A stretch of 64,000 nt of DNA. Source: an uncultured bacterium. GTDB taxonomy: Bacteria; Verrucomicrobiota; Kiritimatiellia; CAIKKV01; CAITUY01. The DNA lies in NCBI GenBank assembly GCA_903895695.1, contig CAITUY010000116.1, positions 1 through 64,000 on the forward strand, given 5' to 3'. How positions within the stretch are numbered: position 1 is the first letter of the stretch; each line of letters begins with the position of its first letter. Positions 32,419 through 40,212 of the stretch are shown in pieces. The translations under genes were made by a program, and so were the position numbers. The notes below the pieces were generated by a model. That model was not told the DNA's origin. It saw only the letters and a program-made list of their open reading frames with translations, and made no database searches.

Positions 32419-33564
32419 TCACTCGACAGCCTTCTCGATCACCCCGCTGCCCAGTACGAGATCGCCGTCGTAGAACACGACCGTCTGGCCGGGGGTGACG
32501 GAAAGCTGCGGCTCCTCAAAGGCCAGTGTTGCCATCCCCTGCGCCTCCATGGTGAGCTGGCAGGCTGCTTCGTGGTGCTGCTGTCGGATTCGGGCCGCCA
32601 CGCGCAAAACCGCACCGGCAGGGGGCTCTGGCGCAATCCAGTTCAGGTCAGCGGCCATCAGTCCCGGCGCAAAACAGTCGCGCTGGGTTCCGACGACGAC
32701 GGTGTTCGCGCAGGCATCGAGGCGGATCACGTAGAGGGGCTCGGCGGTGCCGCCAATGCCCAGTCCTTTGCGCTGGCCCACCGTGTAGTGAACGATGCCG
32801 CGGTGTTCGCCCAGCACGCGGCCCTGCAAATCGATGATGGGGCCGGGCGTCTGGCCGTCGCGGTTGAACAGCACGCCGTAGTCCTTGCTTTCAATGAAGT
32901 TCTGGCTCTCGTCTTTGTCGGCGAGGTCATGCCACCCGATCTCGCGGGCCAGGGCTTTGACCTGGGTCTTGGTCAGCCCGCCCAGCGGAAAAAGCACCTG
33001 CGCCAACTGGGGCTGTGACAACCGCGAGAGGAAGTAGGTCTGGTCCTTGGCCCCATCAATCGCCTTACGCAATAGCCAGCGGTCGGTCCGGGTGTCGTGC
33101 TCCACGCGGGCATAGTGACCTGTGGCAAAGCGGTCGAACGCGATGCCCATGGCCCGTGCGCGATCCAGGAGCAGGCCGAATTTCATGGCGCGATTGCACC
33201 GCACGCAGGGATTCGGGGTGCGACCGGCCACGTACTCGGCGCGAAAGTAGTCCAGCACCTCGGCCGCGTATTCCGCAGCCAGCGGCACGACCCGATGGGG
33301 GATGCCCAGACGTTCCGCGAGGCCCTGGGCGGCGGCAATGTCGCGGGCCTCTCCGGGACCATAGCACCCGGAGCGCCCCTCATCGGGGAGGGGCAGTGAG
33401 CCGTCCCAGATCTGCATGGTCAGGCCGATCACATGGTAGCCGTGCTGCTTCAGGAGCCAGGCCGCCATGGATGAATCCACGCCGCCGCTTAGACCCACGG
33501 CGACCGTAACGTCGCCTGTGGCGTCCGGCAGGCCGGGAATGGACTCTGGAATCGATGTTGTCAT
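32419..33564 (-). CDS. mnmA: tRNA-specific 2-thiouridylase MnmA
   Basis: The 381-residue enzyme has the PP-loop GLSGGVDSS at residues 24-32, the first catalytic cysteine in NPCVRCNRAMKFG near residue 120, RFATGHYARVEHD, KDQTYFLSRLSQ and VGQRKGLGIGG. MnmA uses ATP and a persulfide relay to install 2-thiouridine at wobble U34 of Lys, Glu and Gln tRNAs. The second catalytic cysteine is less clear: the usual segment reads VVVGTQRDCF but the central CxxC-type partner sits within SQNFIESKDYG, where many homologues have SxxxCF. That deserves checking. It is divergent from the PfkB-HAD gene. Confidence 0.93.
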   Translation of the reverse strand: MTTSIPESIPGLPDATGDVTVAVGLSGGVDSSMAAWLLKQHGYHVIGLTMQIWDGSLPLPDEGRSGCYGPGEARDIAAAQGLAERLGIPHRVVPLAAEYAAEVLDYFRAEYVAGRTPNPCVRCNRAMKFGLLLDRARAMGIAFDRFATGHYARVEHDTRTDRWLLRKAIDGAKDQTYFLSRLSQPQLAQVLFPLGGLTKTQVKALAREIGWHDLADKDESQNFIESKDYGVLFNRDGQTPGPIIDLQGRVLGEHRGIVHYTVGQRKGLGIGGTAEPLYVIRLDACANTVVVGTQRDCFAPGLMAADLNWIAPEPPAGAVLRVAARIRQQHHEAACQLTMEAQGMATLAFEEPQLSVTPGQTVVFYDGDLVLGSGVIEKAVE

Positions 33565-33625
33565 GGACTATCATGCTCCGGGGAGGCAATATGAGGCTGC
33601 TGAAGAACGAGTGCAAGAATGAGGT

Positions 33626-33651
33626 TTCAGCGTTCAGTGTTCGGTGTTCAG
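33626..33651 (+). repeat. TTCAG/TTCGG word repeat upstream of the PfkB-HAD gene
   Basis: Four seven-to-nine-base words (TTCAGCG, TTCAGTG, TTCGGTG, TTCAG) run directly into AGGAG at 33650-33654, the ribosome-binding site of the next gene. Only one arm is present, so no long hairpin forms here. The words match those of the hairpins at 9602 and 15407. Confidence 0.7.
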
Positions 33652-33660
33652 GAGTGTGGC

Positions 33661-35562
33661 ATGCTGACAAAGACACAATTGACGGGATTGCTGAGCCATC
33701 TGCCGCAAGTGCGCGTTGCCGTGGTGGGTGACTTCTGCCTGGACGTTTACTGGACCATTGACCCTGCCGCGTCCGAAAAATCGCTCGAGACCGGGCTGCC
33801 GACGCGTCCCGTGCGCGGGCAACGCTGCAGCCTCGGCGGAGCCGGAAATGTCGTCAACAATTTGATCGCCCTGGGCGTCGGTCGTGTTGCCGCTTTTGGC
33901 GTAGTGGGCGATGACCCGTTCGGACGGGAGACCCGGCGTCTTCTGGAGGGCGGCGGCGCGGCGTGCGGCGGCGTCCTGACCCAGGCGGGCGACTGGGACA
34001 CGCCGGTGTACATCAAGCCTTTGCGCGAGGACCGCGAGGAGAACCGCCTAGACTTCGGGAACTACAACAGGCTTCGTGACGAGGTGGGCGCGACGCTCGT
34101 CGCGGCCCTGGCCGCCCGGTTGCCTGAGTTGGATGCTGTGGTTATCAACCAGCAGTTGCTTGCAGGGATCCATACCCCGCACGTGCAGAAGCTGCTCAAC
34201 GGCCTGTTTCGGTCCAACCCGGATGGTATCTTTGTCTACGACGCGCGGCACCTGGCCGGGGTTTACGACGGATGTCTCCTCAAGGTGAACGATCTGGAGG
34301 CCACCGCGCTCTGCGGCGGCACCTACGAGCCCGGCGACGCGATCACTTTGGAGGAGGCGCGCGCCGCGGCGGTGCGGCTGTTCGAGCGGCGCCGCAAGCC
34401 TGTCTTCGTTTCGCGCGGTGCGCGCGGCTGTCTCGTCGTGGATGCGGACGGCTTGCAGGCCGTGCCCGGGTTGCATATCACCAACCCGACCGACACGGTC
34501 GGCGCCGGCGACAGCATGCTGGCCGGGATTACGGCCGCGCTCGCGGCGCGGGCGACGCCCACCCAGGCGGCGACGTTCGGGAATTTCGTGGCCGGCGTGA
34601 CCGTCCAGAAGCTGTTTCAGACCGGCACCGCCACGCCGGCCGAGATTCTGGCCATCGGCTCCGACCCCGACTACGTCTACGCGCCCGAACTGGCGGACGA
34701 CCCGCGGCGGGCGTGCCACCTCGAAGGCACCGAAATCGAGGTCGTGGAGACGCTGCCGCAGAACGTCAGGATCACCCACGCGATTTTCGACCACGACGGC
34801 ACAATCTCCACACTGCGCCAGGGGTGGGAAGCCGTGATGGAGCCGATGATGATAAAGTCCATCCTCGGCGAGCGCTACGCGGTGGCTGACGAAACCTTGT
34901 ACGGCCGCGTCGTCAAACGGGTGCGCGACTATATCGACAAGACCACGGGCATCCAGACCCTGACGCAGATGCAGGGCCTGGCGCGGCTCGTGCGAGAGTT
35001 CCGTTTGGTGCCTGAGGCCGAGGTGCTCGATGAGCATCGCTACAAGGCGATTTATCTCGACGCCCTGATGGGGCTGGTGCGGGAACGGCTGGCCAAACTC
35101 CGGCGCGGCGAACTCGACGTGGCCGACTTCACGGTCAAGAACGCGCCGGCGGTGCTGCGGCGGTTGCACCAGGCCGGCGTCATGCTCCACCTGGCCAGCG
35201 GCACCGACCAGAACGACGTGGTCGCCGAGGCCGAGGCGCTGGGGTACGCGCCGCTCTTCGAGGGCCGCATCTACGGGGCGATGGGTGACGTGACCCAGGA
35301 AGCCAAGCGGATCGTGCTCGACCGCATTCTCAGCGGAATCGGGGCCGACCACATGGGGCAGGTGGCGACGTTCGGCGATGGGCCGGTTGAGATTCGCGAA
35401 ACGCGGAAACGGGGCGGGGTGTCCATCGGGATCGCCAGCGACGAGGTGCGGCGCTACGGGCTGAGTGCCTCGAAACGCAGCCGGCTGATCAGGGCCGGTG
35501 CCGTGCTCGTCGTGCCCGATTTCTCGCAGGCTGACCGGCTTCTGGCCGTGCTGGGGTGTTGA
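33661..35562 (+). CDS. PfkB-family sugar kinase fused to a HAD hydrolase
   Basis: The 633-residue protein joins two enzymes. Residues 15-325 are a PfkB kinase close to the RfaE/HldE kinase type: VAVVGDFCLDVYW, a GGAGNVVNNLIALG block and the catalytic DTVGAGDSMLAG (Asp284). Residues 368-633 are a HAD phosphatase with motif I FDHDGTIS (Asp377, Asp379), motif II LASGTD, a probable Lys in AKRIVLD, and FGDGPVEI as motif IV. A helical cap sits between motifs I and II. The pairing suggests sequential phosphorylation and dephosphorylation of a sugar, as in ADP-heptose synthesis, but the capped HAD is larger than GmhB. AGGAG six bases upstream sets the ATG. Confidence 0.85.
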   Translation: MLTKTQLTGLLSHLPQVRVAVVGDFCLDVYWTIDPAASEKSLETGLPTRPVRGQRCSLGGAGNVVNNLIALGVGRVAAFGVVGDDPFGRETRRLLEGGGAACGGVLTQAGDWDTPVYIKPLREDREENRLDFGNYNRLRDEVGATLVAALAARLPELDAVVINQQLLAGIHTPHVQKLLNGLFRSNPDGIFVYDARHLAGVYDGCLLKVNDLEATALCGGTYEPGDAITLEEARAAAVRLFERRRKPVFVSRGARGCLVVDADGLQAVPGLHITNPTDTVGAGDSMLAGITAALAARATPTQAATFGNFVAGVTVQKLFQTGTATPAEILAIGSDPDYVYAPELADDPRRACHLEGTEIEVVETLPQNVRITHAIFDHDGTISTLRQGWEAVMEPMMIKSILGERYAVADETLYGRVVKRVRDYIDKTTGIQTLTQMQGLARLVREFRLVPEAEVLDEHRYKAIYLDALMGLVRERLAKLRRGELDVADFTVKNAPAVLRRLHQAGVMLHLASGTDQNDVVAEAEALGYAPLFEGRIYGAMGDVTQEAKRIVLDRILSGIGADHMGQVATFGDGPVEIRETRKRGGVSIGIASDEVRRYGLSASKRSRLIRAGAVLVVPDFSQADRLLAVLGC

Positions 35563-35602
35563 CCGCTCGGAATGGGGTTGTCCGGAGGCATACGAGGGAA
35601 TC

Positions 35603-35878
35603 ATGCAACGACAGATATGTTGGATCGATAGGCTTGAGGACGGCGTGAAGCGCGAGGTGCGTGTCAGCGTCGAGAACACGGCGGTCAAGTGGCAGTTCAA
35701 GCGCTCCGACGAGGAACGCTGGGACTATAAAGGCCCGCCGACCAAGGCCGATTGGGATGCCCTGCTGCAGAAGGTCGACAATCGCTATCACCGCCGAACA
35801 GCGTCACAGGGCAACCTGGATCTAGTCAGGCGGCTGCACGCGGCGGCGACGGCGGGTTCGAGTTCTGTCGGTTCTTAG
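35603..35878 (+). CDS. Small hypothetical protein
   Basis: This 91-residue protein (MQRQICWIDRLEDGVKREVR) is hydrophilic, with a central KWQFKRSDEERWDYKGPPTK and a C-terminal helix. It has no membrane segment or known motif that I recognise. GAGGGAA lies just upstream of the ATG, and it starts 40 bases after the PfkB-HAD gene in the same direction, so co-transcription is likely. Its last codons run into the left arm of the inverted repeat at 35870. Confidence 0.65.
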   Translation: MQRQICWIDRLEDGVKREVRVSVENTAVKWQFKRSDEERWDYKGPPTKADWDALLQKVDNRYHRRTASQGNLDLVRRLHAAATAGSSSVGS

Positions 35879-36004
35879 GTCTTGGTTCTTTGTTCCTGGT
35901 TCGTCACACGGCCAGCCGTGTTCGCTGTCATCCCCAGTACAGCCAGCGCCAAGATGCATCGGAACATCAGCTAACCAAGAACAACGAACCAAGAACCGCG
36001 AACA
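35870..36004. repeat. TTGGTTCTT-word imperfect inverted repeat at a convergent junction
   Basis: The left arm (35870-35904) reads repeated GGTTCTT/GTTCCTGG words; the right arm (35972-36004) carries the complement, ACCAAGAACAACGAACC and AAGAACCGCGAAC. About 20 of 24 core bases can pair. It fills the gap between a plus-strand small gene and the minus-strand ABC-F gene, ending close to both stop codons. It may act as a bidirectional transcription boundary. Confidence 0.65.
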
Positions 36005-36008
36005 CTTC

Positions 36009-37871
36009 CTATCGCGGTTTCGCCGCGGTCGCCGCGGCCACGGCCACGGCTTCCAGTTCTTCCCAACGTTTGTAGGCGATCGCTAGCTCGGGTCCCAGGT
36101 CCTCAACGCGTTGGGTGGCTTGGGCGATTTCCGCCCGTGGCTTCCGGAAGAAAGCCGGGTCGGCCATGCGGGCATGCCACTGCGCCTGTTCGGCTTCGAG
36201 CGCCTCGATGTGGCCCGGCAGGGACTCCAGCTCGAGCTTTTCCTTCATCGTCAGGCGACGGACCGGCGGCGCCTTGGGCGTCTTGGGCGCTGCCGGCGCC
36301 GTCGACGTTGCCGGGGTGCGGGCGGGCGACGGAGGCAGCACTCGCCGCGCGGCCCAGTCGTCGTAGCCGCCCACGTATTCGTTCACGTACCAGCCTTCGT
36401 CGGGGCCGAGCCATTCCCCGGGCCGGTCGGGATGGTGCTTCTCGAAGACAAGTACGCTCGTGACGACGTTGTTGAGGAAGGCGCGATCGTGGCTGACGAG
36501 CAGGACGGTCCCCGCATAGGCGTCCAACTGTTCTTCGAGCAGATCCAGCGTGTCCAGGTCGAGATCGTTGGTGGGCTCGTCGAGCACGAGCACGTTTGAC
36601 GGTTCCGCGAACAGGCGTGCGAGCAGGAGGCGGTTGCGTTCGCCGCCGGACAAGACCCCAGCCGGTTGGCGGGCCCGGTCGGCTTCAAACAGGAAGTCCT
36701 GCAAGTACCCCAGGATGTGGCGTCGGTTTCCGCCGATCATGACGAACTCGCGGCCCTGTGCGATATTGTCGGACAGCGACGCCGTGTCATCGAGCTGCGC
36801 GCGCAGTTGGTCGGAGTAGGCGATCTGAAGATTGGTGCCGTGAACAACGGATCCTGACTGAGGCTTGAGCCCGCCGGCTTTTTCGGCCTCGAGCAGCAGC
36901 CTCAGCAGCGTGGTCTTGCCGCACCCGTTGGGGCCGAGAATGCCCACCTTGTCGCCGCGCGTGATGACCGTGGTGACATCGCGGACAACCGGTTTGGCGC
37001 CGAACCCAAAGGAAACGCCGTCGGCTTTCAGGACGATATGTCCCGTGCGACCAGCTTCCTGGACGGCCATCTGAACGGGTCCACTGCGTTCGCGGCGTTG
37101 ACGGCGATCGGAACGCAGGGCTTCGAGCGCACGCAGTCGTCCCTGGTTGCGGACGGTACGGGCTTTGACGCCCCGCCGGCGCCAGGCTTCTTCCTTCTCC
37201 AGCTTCTTGTCGAACTGTTCCCAGTGTTGCGACTCCGTCGCCAGCGCCTCTTCCTTGCGCTGCAGGAACGTGTCGTAATTGCAGTCCCAGTCGCTGAGTT
37301 TTCCCCGGTCCAACTCGACAACGCGCGAGGCGAGGCGGCGCAGGAAGGCGCGATCATGGGTGACGAACAGGAACGTGCGACAGCGCCGGAGCAGGAAGTT
37401 CTCCAGCCAGGCGATGGAGTCGACATCCAGATGGTTGGTGGGCTCGTCAAGAAGCACGAGGTCGGGTTCGCCGAGGATCGCCTGGGCCAGGAGCACGCGG
37501 CGGCGCGTGCCGCCGGACAGTGTTTCGAAATCGGCTGCCGGATCGAGGTCGAGCCGGCTGAGTGCCTGGTGGGCCTCCAGGAGGCGGCGGTCGTCGTCGG
37601 CATCCGGGCACACGATGTCCAGCACGTGGCCCTTTAGATGCGTGGGCACCTGCTGGGGCAGGCGAGTGACATGCAGGTTGGGTGAGCGGGCTATTTCACC
37701 GGAATCCGGGGTTGCCTCGCCGGCGAGAATGCGCAACAGGGTACTCTTGCCGGCCCCGTTGGCGCCGAGCAGGCATACGCGGTCGCCGCGTTCGATATGC
37801 AGTTCGACGTCATCCAGCAACGGCTCGCCGCCGAAACTGAGGCTGATATTCTTGAGACTGAGCAAAGCCAT
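36009..37871 (-). CDS. uup: ABC-F family ATPase, Uup type
   Basis: The 620-residue protein has two ATPase domains and no membrane segments. The first has LLGANGAGKSTLLR, ETLSGGTRRRVLLAQ and LVLLDEPTNHLDVD; the second has ILGPNGCGKTTLLRLL, GVLSGGERNRLLLARL and VLVLDEPTNDLDLD. An interdomain linker holds the coiled ABC-tran_Xtn region with EALATESQHWEQFDKKLEKE. A C-terminal coiled coil (about 550-620) after a Pro/Ala-rich stretch points to the Uup subtype, which acts on ribosomes or branched DNA intermediates. I use ATG 37871 (MALLSLKNISLSF), where the family sequence begins. Confidence 0.9.
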   Translation of the reverse strand: MALLSLKNISLSFGGEPLLDDVELHIERGDRVCLLGANGAGKSTLLRILAGEATPDSGEIARSPNLHVTRLPQQVPTHLKGHVLDIVCPDADDDRRLLEAHQALSRLDLDPAADFETLSGGTRRRVLLAQAILGEPDLVLLDEPTNHLDVDSIAWLENFLLRRCRTFLFVTHDRAFLRRLASRVVELDRGKLSDWDCNYDTFLQRKEEALATESQHWEQFDKKLEKEEAWRRRGVKARTVRNQGRLRALEALRSDRRQRRERSGPVQMAVQEAGRTGHIVLKADGVSFGFGAKPVVRDVTTVITRGDKVGILGPNGCGKTTLLRLLLEAEKAGGLKPQSGSVVHGTNLQIAYSDQLRAQLDDTASLSDNIAQGREFVMIGGNRRHILGYLQDFLFEADRARQPAGVLSGGERNRLLLARLFAEPSNVLVLDEPTNDLDLDTLDLLEEQLDAYAGTVLLVSHDRAFLNNVVTSVLVFEKHHPDRPGEWLGPDEGWYVNEYVGGYDDWAARRVLPPSPARTPATSTAPAAPKTPKAPPVRRLTMKEKLELESLPGHIEALEAEQAQWHARMADPAFFRKPRAEIAQATQRVEDLGPELAIAYKRWEELEAVAVAAATAAKPR

Positions 37872-38012
37872 AGGCGCGTTTTCCCGGACAGTTATGAAAA
37901 TGGGCGGGCATGATAGCAGAGCAGGCAGCGGTATCCAAGCAGAAGCCGGGAGCACAATTGACCGGCCTCCGGCGATTGGCTATCTTCTTGGTCAGAGTGA
38001 AGGAGGCCGCAC

Positions 38013-38246
38013 ATGCTAGCCATACAAGGTATCTACGACAGCAAGACGATCCAGCCACTAGAGCCGGTTCGAGCGCACGCGAATGTGAGAGTGATCATCA
38101 CGTTTATGGAGTCCGAACCGTTGAGCGACCTGCCGGTAACGCAAATTGAGGACGTGGCCGGGTGCCTGCATTACAGCGGTCCGGCCAAGACGATGGCCGA
38201 TATGGAAACGGCGATTCGGAAGGGCGTTGCGGAGCAGTGGAAATGA
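38013..38246 (+). CDS. Antitoxin of a VapBC-type pair (AF2212-like)
   Basis: The 77-residue protein starts MLAIQGIYDSKTIQPLEPV, resembling DUF104/AF2212-like antitoxins, and ends GPAKTMADMETAIRKGVAEQ, a tail typical of PIN-linked antitoxins. It overlaps the start codon of a PIN-domain open frame by four bases (ATGA), the usual coupling. Its partner is truncated after 24 residues, so the antitoxin appears to be orphaned. Confidence 0.75.
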   Translation: MLAIQGIYDSKTIQPLEPVRAHANVRVIITFMESEPLSDLPVTQIEDVAGCLHYSGPAKTMADMETAIRKGVAEQWK

Positions 38247-38317
38247 TGGCCGTGGACACCAATGTGGTCGTGCGTTTTCTCACCCGCGACGATGCCAAAG
38301 TGAAACGCGGTCGGTGA
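38243..38317 (+). pseudogene. Truncated PIN-domain (VapC-like) toxin fragment
   Basis: The frame begins MMAVDTNVVVRFLTRDDAKV and stops after 24 codons. The opening strand with DTNVVVRFLTRDD is the first PIN active-site segment, carrying the first catalytic aspartate. Everything after it, including three further acidic residues, is missing. A GTG-initiated remnant reading VAEVVRGELE follows in another frame before the next gene. The toxin cannot be functional as annotated. Confidence 0.8.
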
Positions 38318-38346
38318 GTGGCGGAGGTCGTTCGTGGAGAGCTTGA

Positions 38347-39237
38347 ATGAAGGCTGAATTTACTTTTCAACTCAATGATCTTCTGCAGAAACACGGTATT
38401 CGTCCCGCAGAGGTGTTGGTCGTACGCCATCGCCCCGTGGAGCCTAAGCTGCGTAAGACACTCCCATGGCTGGCTTCAGCCAAACCCGATCTTTATAACG
38501 CATACCAGCAGGCACAATTCCCGAAGGTAGAGAAGGCGTTTACGCGAGCCAAGTACATAGCGTCATTCATAGGTGTCGATGCTGGTACGGCACTGTTTAT
38601 TGGACTCTATGCGGTGAAGGGCTGGCGACCGCTCGGCTTGAAGGGGTTTTGGCGGATTCCCGCAAACAAGGAACTTCATGAGTCTTTCGGGATGGCTGGA
38701 TCTGGGGGGGGACGGTCCACGACCCTGTGGTTTAACCTAGTCCTCAATAGCGAATTCTACCAAGACTGGCGTGGACGTTTGGTCATTCGCTGGCCAGGGC
38801 CTGAAAGATCCTGGTGGCGGTGGGCAGATCGCAACATTTTCGAAATAGGCGCGATCCGCGAGTCAGTCGCCTTCGAAGAAGCAATGCCGGCGTGGAACGA
38901 TCTGGTCGTAACATGGCCGGAATTGAAGGTACTGCCTTCGAAATGGAGGGTCTCGCTGAGGGAGTGGCGTGGCATTTACTACATTGTGGATTCCGTAGAT
39001 GGCCGAGGATACGTCGGCGCAGCCTATGGTGCCGAGAATATTCTGGATCGGTGGCTAAACTACTGTGTATCCGGCGATGGCGGTAACAAAAAACTGCGAA
39101 AATGCGACCCGAATAATTTCCAATTCAGCATCCTCGAACGTGTTTCGCCCGATATGCCGTCCGACCGGGTCATTGAATTAGAGCAAACCTGGAAGACCCG
39201 ACTCCACACACGGGAATATGGCCTTAATGAGAATTAG
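38347..39237 (+). CDS. GIY-YIG nuclease-domain protein with an uncharacterised N-terminal domain
   Basis: The 296-residue protein carries a GIY-YIG domain at about 207-290: RGIYYIVDSVDGRGYVG (Gly209-Tyr211 and Gly221-Gly224), an arginine at 235 in the first helix, and a C-terminal VIELEQTWKTRL with the candidate metal-binding glutamate. Residues 1-200 are of unknown family and rich in tryptophan. GGAGA seven bases upstream supports the ATG. Composition is visibly less GC-rich than the flanking genes, and the start lies on the truncated toxin remnant, which suggests recent arrival. Possible roles are a homing- or defence-type nuclease or a restriction enzyme without a visible methylase. Confidence 0.78.
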   Translation: MKAEFTFQLNDLLQKHGIRPAEVLVVRHRPVEPKLRKTLPWLASAKPDLYNAYQQAQFPKVEKAFTRAKYIASFIGVDAGTALFIGLYAVKGWRPLGLKGFWRIPANKELHESFGMAGSGGGRSTTLWFNLVLNSEFYQDWRGRLVIRWPGPERSWWRWADRNIFEIGAIRESVAFEEAMPAWNDLVVTWPELKVLPSKWRVSLREWRGIYYIVDSVDGRGYVGAAYGAENILDRWLNYCVSGDGGNKKLRKCDPNNFQFSILERVSPDMPSDRVIELEQTWKTRLHTREYGLNEN

Positions 39238-39314
39238 CCGCGAACCCGATGCCGTCTTGGGTGGGTATTGGCTGAAATAGCAGAGGGGCAAGGCGGTGGA
39301 GTTAGGGAGGATAC

Positions 39315-39581
39315 ATGCCGGAAATAAGTAGGTTTCTCGGGATTATTATCCGGATGTTTGCAGAACCGGAAACGCAGCACCACATGCCGCAGTTCCATGC
39401 CTACTATCAGGGCAACGTTGCCGTGTACGCCATAGAAGGGATCGCCTTGCTGGCTGGTGAGTTACCCAAGCGGCAACAGAGGCTGGTGGAAGGCTGGGCG
39501 GAATTGCATCAGGATGAATTGAGGGCGGACTGGGAACGTCTGATGTCAGGTCGAAATCCGGCGCCGATTCCGCCGCTTTGA
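39315..39581 (+). CDS. DUF4160 protein
   Basis: The 88-residue protein reads MPEISRFLGIIIRMF, then HHMPQFHAYYQGNVAVYAIE, GELPKRQQRLVEGWAELHQD and ends NPAPIPPL. These are the DUF4160 signatures, with the HxPHFHA-like histidine cluster. DUF4160 genes commonly precede DUF2442 genes and the pair behaves like a toxin-antitoxin-like module by genome context. The stop TGA at 39579 lies 14 bases before the next start. Confidence 0.88.
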   Translation: MPEISRFLGIIIRMFAEPETQHHMPQFHAYYQGNVAVYAIEGIALLAGELPKRQQRLVEGWAELHQDELRADWERLMSGRNPAPIPPL

Positions 39582-39595
39582 TAGAGGAGGCGACG

Positions 39596-39985
39596 ATGAA
39601 ACACGAGTTACACCAGGTGACCTCCTTCTCGATAGTCGGTCCTTACGTTTTGCGACTGGTCTTCGAAGATGGAACGTCGCAGACGATTGACTTCCGTCCC
39701 GTTCTGAAGGGCGAGATGTTCAGCCCCCTGCGTGAACTGGCGCTGTTCAATAGGGCGCGACTTGACCCGGAGTGCCACACCGTAGTGTGGCCGAACGGCG
39801 CGGATTTCGATCCGGCGACGCTACATGATTGGCCGGAATGTTCGGCAGATTTCATTGCGATGGCCCGGAAATGGGCGGAACCGGGACACCCACTCTTGGC
39901 AGTGGCCGAAGGAGACCGGGGGTATGTGACCAAGCGGCCCAAACGCCTGTCGAAGGTGGGAAAGAAGGCAGGTAACCGCGCATAG
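39596..39985 (+). CDS. DUF2442 protein
   Basis: The 129-residue protein contains the DUF2442 core: LRLVFEDGTSQTIDFRPVL, MFSPLRELALFNRARLDPEC and HTVVWPNGADFDPATLHDW. A basic tail follows. GAGGAGG lies upstream of ATG 39596, favouring it over the upstream in-frame codon that overlaps the DUF4160 stop. DUF2442 proteins have a small beta-fold and are usually encoded with DUF4160 or alone; their action is not well defined. Confidence 0.88.
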   Translation: MKHELHQVTSFSIVGPYVLRLVFEDGTSQTIDFRPVLKGEMFSPLRELALFNRARLDPECHTVVWPNGADFDPATLHDWPECSADFIAMARKWAEPGHPLLAVAEGDRGYVTKRPKRLSKVGKKAGNRA

Positions 39986-40212
39986 CGCGATGGGCATGGA
40001 TGGGATGGGCCATTCGGGCTAACCCTTGACTGTTGGTATTCGGCTGGGCTGCGGACGGCTCGGAGATCCGTCCCTACCTGCCGCACGCGGAGTCCGAGGG
40101 GAGCAGAACGGTTTGCTCGCCGATCGTTCGGCCTTCACTCGTGCTGTCACTCGTGCTTGAACCGGACCCGGTTCTGCGCTATCAAGAGATTTCCCAACAG
40201 GCGGCAGGAGCT
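39986..40212. other. Intergenic region upstream of gatC with a REP-like hairpin
   Basis: About 230 bases lie between DUF2442 and gatC. GGACGG (40053-40058) can pair with CCGTCC (40068-40073), with inner CTC/GAG pairing, followed by CTACC. This GGACGGCTC..CCGTCCCTACC style resembles dispersed palindromes in related genomes. No clear promoter was found; TTGACT at 40026 lacks a good minus-10. Confidence 0.4.

Noticed and set aside
33661-35562. Assignment as HldE (RfaE)
   Set aside because: The kinase half is similar, but the nucleotidyltransferase domain that defines HldE is replaced by a HAD domain.
38013-39985. Prophage or integrative element
   Set aside because: There is no integrase, transposase, tRNA attachment site or phage structural gene. 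Only composition and gene types suggest acquisition.
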